Below, piece by piece: positions 59,706 to 64,000 of a stretch of DNA of 64,000 nt. The first letter of the stretch is position 1. The number at the start of each line of letters is the position of its first letter. The stretch is taken from NCBI GenBank assembly GCA_019843655.1, contig JACDQD010000005.1:11063575-11127574 (forward strand), read 5' to 3'. Source of the stretch: Lethocerus indicus (lineage: Eukaryota; Arthropoda; Insecta; Hemiptera; Belostomatidae). Under the pieces are notes generated by a model. The model did not search any database. It had not been told where the DNA came from and worked only from the letters and a program-made list of their open reading frames with translations. A program made the translations under genes and the position numbers.

Positions 59706-62700
59706 GTATTATTTTATATATATAAACTTTTTCTTATATGGCACAAGGTACAATTTTATGCTTATTTATGTTATTACATTAGTAAATTTCTAAATATGTA
59801 GTATAGTTAACTATGGTATTTACAAAATTATTAATAAAGGTTGTATTTTTTTTTAGAGAGCTTAATGGCATGCATGAGGAAATTATAAATGGTATAATTA
59901 CTAAAAGATTTGCTCGTGATGTTTGTGTGAAAAGAGATGATGGCCAAGGAAACATAAATTTGAGCCTCGATAAAATTTCCTCAGAATTTATACCAGTTGT
60001 CGGTGAGCTATTGTAGTTATAAGTCACTAGAGTTTAGAAAATAAAAAGTCACAGTACCCCTTTTTGTGTAATACCTAAATAATGAAAGTTGTTGGTGTAT
60101 GCATAAAGACATTAAGTAATTTACATTTTATATACATTTAAGATATCTCTCATTTACATTTAGTAATAATAAAATTGTAAGTTTCATTAGTATTTAGTAG
60201 ATTTCCAAAATATATATAGATACATAAAGTTATAGTATTTTAATTCATGAATGTTAAATATCTGTATTTTTATTTGAGGGGACTTTGTGGAACTGACTGT
60301 TTTTGTACCTGATAATAACATGGGAGATCCAGACACTGGGATAATAGTGGAAAAAATAGCACCAGTAATGCCTTCAACAAGATCTGGAATAGTTACTTCT
60401 TGGGATGGAACCAAGGGGACCATCAGCAATTATGCTGTTTTTTCAATACTTGCTTGTGAACCAGGCTATCAGCCAACCCAAGGAGATAAGGTATTATAAA
60501 ATGTAAGCACTTTGATAGTGCTGCAAGGATATTTTATAATGAAATATCAAATATTAAAATCTTCAGTTATAAATATTAAATATTAATTAATATTAGTAAT
60601 TTATTATTATATTTGTTACAAATACTTATCATTTATTCCAAATATTGGATATACTGTTTTGATAAATTTCCATCTATAGTTCAAAGAGACTAGTTATTTT
60701 ATGTGGTTGTTTTCGATGAGAGACATTTATTTTTGTAAAATAATCCTGAATTTCTTTCTACAGGTGCTGTGCAGTTTGATCAAAAGCAGAATAGAGGTAT
60801 ACAGTTGGCGTGCAATACAGATTATACCACAGGCCAAGCAGGTTGGTGGCACCATTGGTAAACAGGGTGAAATAGAACAAAAGGAATTATTGAAAAATAA
60901 ATTTGGAATTTCTATTGAAGAAGTTAAAAGGGTTGTTGTTAACATCGGAGAAAAAAAGATAGTTACTGTGAGTGAAAACATTTTGATGTAACTGTTCGAA
61001 TGTTCTTCATCCTTATAAAACAAAAATTATTTTATATTTACAAAAACTCATCAGTTATCCATACAATTTACAAAAGTAGAAAATAAATCTACTAAATAAA
61101 TAATAAATATAGAAATGGTAAATATTTTATGTGACCATAAATAAACCAAAATAATTAGCCTTGATAATTTTTATTTATTCAGATCAATTACTGAAAAATG
61201 TTTAAAACTATAATAGGTCTTGTATACACATCTGTAGAATGTCAGACATATAATATATCTGTAATGGGAATGGTATGTTAGTAATAATAAATTTGATTAT
61301 TATTTACAGGTCACTGTGTCAAATAAATCTGATCATGATACAATGTTGACAGAGTGCTCAATTTTTACGACAAAGGAACTCTCTCAAGTTAAACTTTTAC
61401 AACCCAAAAATACAAAACTTTTAATTAAAGCCAATGCCAAAGTTGAATTCACATTTGAGATTTTGGGGAAGTACGTGAATTAATATGTTGTTGTGATATT
61501 AAATTAGATTTAAATTTATTTTCATCAATTATCTTTAAATTGTTTTACTATAATTAAAAATTCTGACTAGGTTCCTAGGAAGATCCTCAGAACAATGCAT
61601 ATGGATATTTTGGGGATATCGTATTGGCAGAATTTTTAATATTGAAGTGGGTGACTCTTCACTGACACAAGGTTCTGAAAATGAGAATGTTCTTCATCTT
61701 CCCAGAAAAGATGTTACAGCAACGTAAGTCTGAAATAAATTCTTACATACATAGATATGAAAATCACATTTTCTAATGTGAAAATTTAAAGCAGTAAAAT
61801 ATAAGGAACATAATTTGACATTATAAGCATAAAATGACAAGTTATATATTTTATATGAAAATGGTTATTAATTATAATCAAACTTTTTTTTATAGGCAAC
61901 TTTTAGATAGATCTTCTGGCATAATAATGCCTGGCAGAAGATCATTTTCCCCAGCAGCATTTGTACCTGTGAAATTAGGACAGTTCTCTCTTTCAGAGAA
62001 AATTTTGAAGGCTGCACTTCCTGATATTAAGATGTCTGTATTTTTATTAACATTTTCTCTTGTTTTAAATTTAACCAGATTTTATGGGAATAATTTTTTC
62101 TTTAGGAACCTGGATGATTTGATGATACGTGTTGTGAAAATTTTGCCCTGTTTGGCTGAGGATCTACAGCCCAAAACATACTTAGTCCGGATGCATAGTC
62201 TGCTCTACCTTGAAGAAGTTGCTATGTTGAAACAGGTTAATTTTTCTTGCATTCATATTAAACTTTTGTCTTCATTGACATAAATATATTTCCTTAGAAC
62301 TAATAAATGTATTGATTATAATTATTTCATTAAATGTATGCTGTTGCATGTTAAATGCATTATTCTACATTTTTAGTTATTGAAAGACCTTCATCATTTC
62401 AGGTGGGGGAACTAGAATTACAAAGAGCCTCTTTTAAAAGAGGTGGAGATTGTCTCATCCTAGAAGTACCACCCTTAAGTGCATACACTACAAAATTGGT
62501 TGCTGGTGATATGTTAATAGCAAGACTGCCTTGGGCCAAAAAGCAAAGTATGTTATTTGTATCATGTCCTAGAGGTGGAAAGAAATTTTTTCTTCTGCAA
62601 CTATTTTTTAACATATTTCCGCTCTCTGAGATAATTGTAAAAGAATTGCTATATTTTTGTTTGTACCGTTATCATAAAAAGTTCCCAGGTCATTTATTTT

Positions 62701-63876
62701 AACTAATTTTAAGGAAAAAATGATCATTTGATGACAGATGAACCAAAATATGAAGGTGTTATACACCGAGTAACACAGACACAGTTGTACCTTCAGTTTT
62801 CTCAAGATTTCCACGATACCTATATAGAAGGTACTGACTATTCAGTTTCTTTTGTGACAAGTCGGGCCTCACTGAGAAGAATGCATCAGGCTATCAACCT
62901 TGCAGTAAAGCACTTGGGAATGCAGTGGTTATTCCCTACTTTAGTTAAACCAAGGCCACCTCAGGTAGCCAGTTGTAATCAAGCAACTTATCACCTTATG
63001 CTTACACACACTTATTGTACTGTTAGTCATTTTTGTTTTCATTACAGGTTATCATTAAAGATGAAACTATAGTTGACCAACGAGCTCATTCAACAAAATC
63101 GAATAATTTTGATAATGAAGACCTTGGCTCTTTGCTTGAGAAAAAATTAGAAGAAGATAAAAAAATGGGTAAAAAGTTAGCCCCACCTGAATATGTTAAA
63201 TACATGACGGAAAATATGAAGGGTTCATCGCAGGGTGATAATACTAGGAAAAATACAGAACAGTCATTGTCAAAAGAGATGCTGTTTTATAGTCCAGATC
63301 CAAGGAAACTCTCTGTCGACCTGAACAGAAAACATTTGAGTATTGAACAAAAATTTCAGCTTCCTGCTGTACAAGAGAAATTAAACACTGAAAGGAAAAT
63401 GAGACATAGGTATTAAATTAAGACATTTTGCATATGCCCTACATCTGAACGATGTGTAACATGTGCCAATTATTTTTTACATGAGAATATTTCATCTCAT
63501 GCTTTTACTCTTTAAACTATGCGACGTATTACAAATTGTTTTTTTATATTTCAAATCAATTGTAATTATGTTTGAACAGAGGAGGAAGAGACGGCCATTC
63601 TGTGAAGGACATCAATTGGAACCGTCATGGAAGTGGTTATGGCATGCACTGCACTGTTGACAATGAATCGAAAGTAAGGATAGATGTAGAACAGCAAAAA
63701 ATTATAAAGTGGTTCAACAAAGGGCTGAACACACAGCAGAAGGATGCAGTCAGGAATGTGCTGAGGGGTGAAGCCAGGCCATTGCCCTATGTAATATTTG
63801 GACCTCCTGGAACAGGGAAGACTGTCACTGTTGTTGAAATGATACTCCAGCTTCATTCTTTGATTCCTCAAAGCAG
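59314..63876 (+). CDS. armi: Armitage / MOV10L1 RNA helicase, N-terminal 863 codons, runs off the window
   Basis: Twelve exons splice in consistent phases: 59314-59705, 59857-60002, 60279-60490, 60764-60967, 61310-61470, 61571-61723, 61896-62033, 62106-62235, 62403-62547, 62714-62964, 63048-63409 and 63580-63876. Three N-terminal cold-shock/S1-like repeats (about residues 57-112, 138-195, 213-260) match MOV10L1 rather than plain MOV10. They are followed by the MOV10/SDE3 middle region, the Q motif and Walker A GPPGTGKT (839-846). Family knowledge: Armi is a UPF1-like SF1 helicase that feeds precursor RNA into phased piRNA production in germline and gonadal somatic cells, near mitochondria and nuage. 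The DEAD-like motif II and the rest of the helicase lie beyond 64000. Short introns (72-350 bp) contrast with those of Shab. Confidence 0.95.
59857..60002 (+). CDS. armi: armi coding exon 2: second beta-barrel repeat
   Basis: The exon follows a long T tract ending TTTTAG. Its first base completes an arginine codon, and it ends in phase 1 before GTGAGC. It encodes [19 protein letters not shown], then [19 protein letters not shown], then [11 protein letters not shown]. This is the start of the second repeat, whose GDFVEL end lies on the next exon. The match to MOV10L1 is in the pattern of glycines and hydrophobic strands. Confidence 0.86.
60279..60490 (+). CDS. armi: armi coding exon 3: end of repeat two and start of repeat three
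   Basis: The exon follows TTATTTGAG and opens with [12 protein letters not shown], the strand-closing part of repeat two. It continues into the third repeat, [20 protein letters not shown] and then GYQPTQGDK. GYxPxxGDxV is the shared end signature of these repeats in MOV10L1. The exon ends in phase 0 at AAG before GTATTA. Confidence 0.9.
60764..60967 (+). CDS. armi: armi coding exon 4
   Basis: After TTTCTACAG the exon encodes [20 protein letters not shown]. This is the last strand of repeat three and equals the region of MOV10L1 reading VVES...CYVWRALCM. It then runs through [20 protein letters not shown] to [12 protein letters not shown]. The exon is phase 0 at both ends, and the donor is ACT followed by GTGAGT at 60968. 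Confidence 0.9.
61310..61470 (+). CDS. armi: armi coding exon 5: start of Ig-like middle region
   Basis: After TATTTACAG the exon encodes [20 protein letters not shown] followed by lysine-rich sequence, then VEFTFEILG. It ends with AA in phase 2 before GTACGT. In the family this part forms a beta-rich region between the repeats and the helicase core. The assignment rests on frame continuity and its place in the gene, with weak residue identity. Confidence 0.85.
61571..61723 (+). CDS. armi: armi coding exon 6: IGR...IEV motif
   Basis: The exon follows TTCTGACTAG. It completes a lysine codon and encodes [20 protein letters not shown] followed by [14 protein letters not shown]. The phrase F..YRIGR.F.IEV corresponds to FSDFLIGRYLEVNV of MOV10L1, a conserved strand pair in the MOV10/SDE3 family. 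It ends in phase 2 before GTAAGT. Confidence 0.9.
61896..62033 (+). CDS. armi: armi coding exon 7
   Basis: After TTTTTATAG the exon encodes [20 protein letters not shown], then [20 protein letters not shown], ending DIKM. This equals the basic linker and the LPxFLPxYPIPxxLR segment of MOV10L1. The donor is AT before GTCTGT at 62034, a less usual site. It was chosen because it joins exon 8 in frame (KM then NLDDLM). The 72-bp intron that follows has no stop in frame. Confidence 0.8.
62106..62235 (+). CDS. armi: armi coding exon 8: LLYLEEV motif
   Basis: After TTTCTTTAG the exon encodes [20 protein letters not shown] and then [19 protein letters not shown]. The LLxLEE core preceded by a helical segment is the MOV10/SDE3 signature just before the helicase region (LLWLEEIYAEMEL in human MOV10L1). 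The exon ends in phase 0 at CAG before GTTAAT. Confidence 0.92.
62403..62547 (+). CDS. armi: armi coding exon 9: VPPLSA...GD motif
   Basis: After CATCATTTCAG the exon encodes [20 protein letters not shown], then [20 protein letters not shown]. This equals [22 protein letters not shown] of MOV10L1, the start of the 1B-like barrel that feeds RNA to the helicase core. The exon ends in phase 1 at CAA A before GTATGT. Confidence 0.93.
62714..62964 (+). CDS. armi: armi coding exon 10: LRRMHQA motif
   Basis: After AATTTTAAG the exon encodes [20 protein letters not shown], then [20 protein letters not shown], then [21 protein letters not shown].xxRxxLRRMHxA is a strong MOV10-family signature between barrel and helicase. 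The exon ends RPPQ in phase 0 before GTAGCC. Confidence 0.94.
63048..63409 (+). CDS. armi: armi coding exon 11: charged linker before the helicase core
   Basis: After TTCATTACAG the exon encodes [20 protein letters not shown] and a lysine/glutamate-rich stretch ([20 protein letters not shown]). It then reads [20 protein letters not shown]. The low-complexity charged linker replaces a similarly variable linker in MOV10L1. The exon ends in phase 2 at CAT AG before GTATTA. Motifs are few, so this exon is supported mainly by frame continuity. Confidence 0.86.
63580..63876 (+). CDS. armi: armi coding exon 12: Q motif and Walker A
   Basis: After TTTGAACAG the exon encodes [20 protein letters not shown], then [13 protein letters not shown] (SF1 Q motif). 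[20 protein letters not shown] follows, with Walker A lysine 845. [18 protein letters not shown] is nearly invariant in MOV10 and MOV10L1. It ends in phase 2 at AGC AG before GTATAT. The remaining exons are outside the window. Confidence 0.96.
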
Positions 63877-64000
63877 GTATATAGTCAGTATCATTATAAG
63901 AAAGTAAATTGATGGTGTGATTAAGGAGGAATCAATCTGTTTTAATTTACTGTACCTTTTATTTTCCTGGTGTAGTGAATTTTAATTAACTATAAAAATG

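Overview
The window is animal nuclear DNA, almost certainly from an insect. It is AT-rich, its genes are split by GT-AG introns, and it carries microsatellites, foldback repeats and a spliceosomal U1 snRNA gene. The two protein genes are recognisable by homology and both lie on the + strand. The insect order cannot be settled from the sequence alone.

Layout: (1) 1-21891 is upstream or 5' intronic sequence with no protein gene I can support. It holds five copies of a palindromic (foldback) repeat family and an inverted-repeat element at about 6492-7169 whose inside has expanded into 70-bp tandem units. (2) 22060-53636 holds seven coding exons of a Shab/Kv2 voltage-gated potassium channel, giving a 918-residue model. 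Exon 1 carries the T1 tetramerisation domain, exon 2 carries S1-S6 and the pore, and exons 3-7 carry the cytoplasmic tail. Introns 1 and 6 contain four more foldback copies. All exon phases fit, with one exception: about 70 bases at the start of S5 carry several small insertions that break the frame. (3) 53637 to about 56000 is probably the Shab 3' UTR. (4) 57254-57416 is a U1 snRNA gene. (5) 59314-63876 holds the first twelve coding exons (863 complete codons) of an Armitage/MOV10L1 piRNA-pathway RNA helicase. They run from the N-terminal beta-barrel repeats to the Walker A motif, and the rest of the helicase domain lies beyond the window.

The three genes have unrelated jobs: neuronal/muscle delayed rectification, 5' splice-site recognition and piRNA biogenesis. 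Nothing suggests they are co-regulated.

The least conventional signal is the foldback family. It has a long inverted repeat, but only one end carries an extra tail of about 40 bp. Several copies are flanked by 9-13 bp direct repeats, and copies are cut back at the end without the tail. The longest copy (18660-19446) has the core twice in opposite orientation and looks like the parent of the shorter ones.
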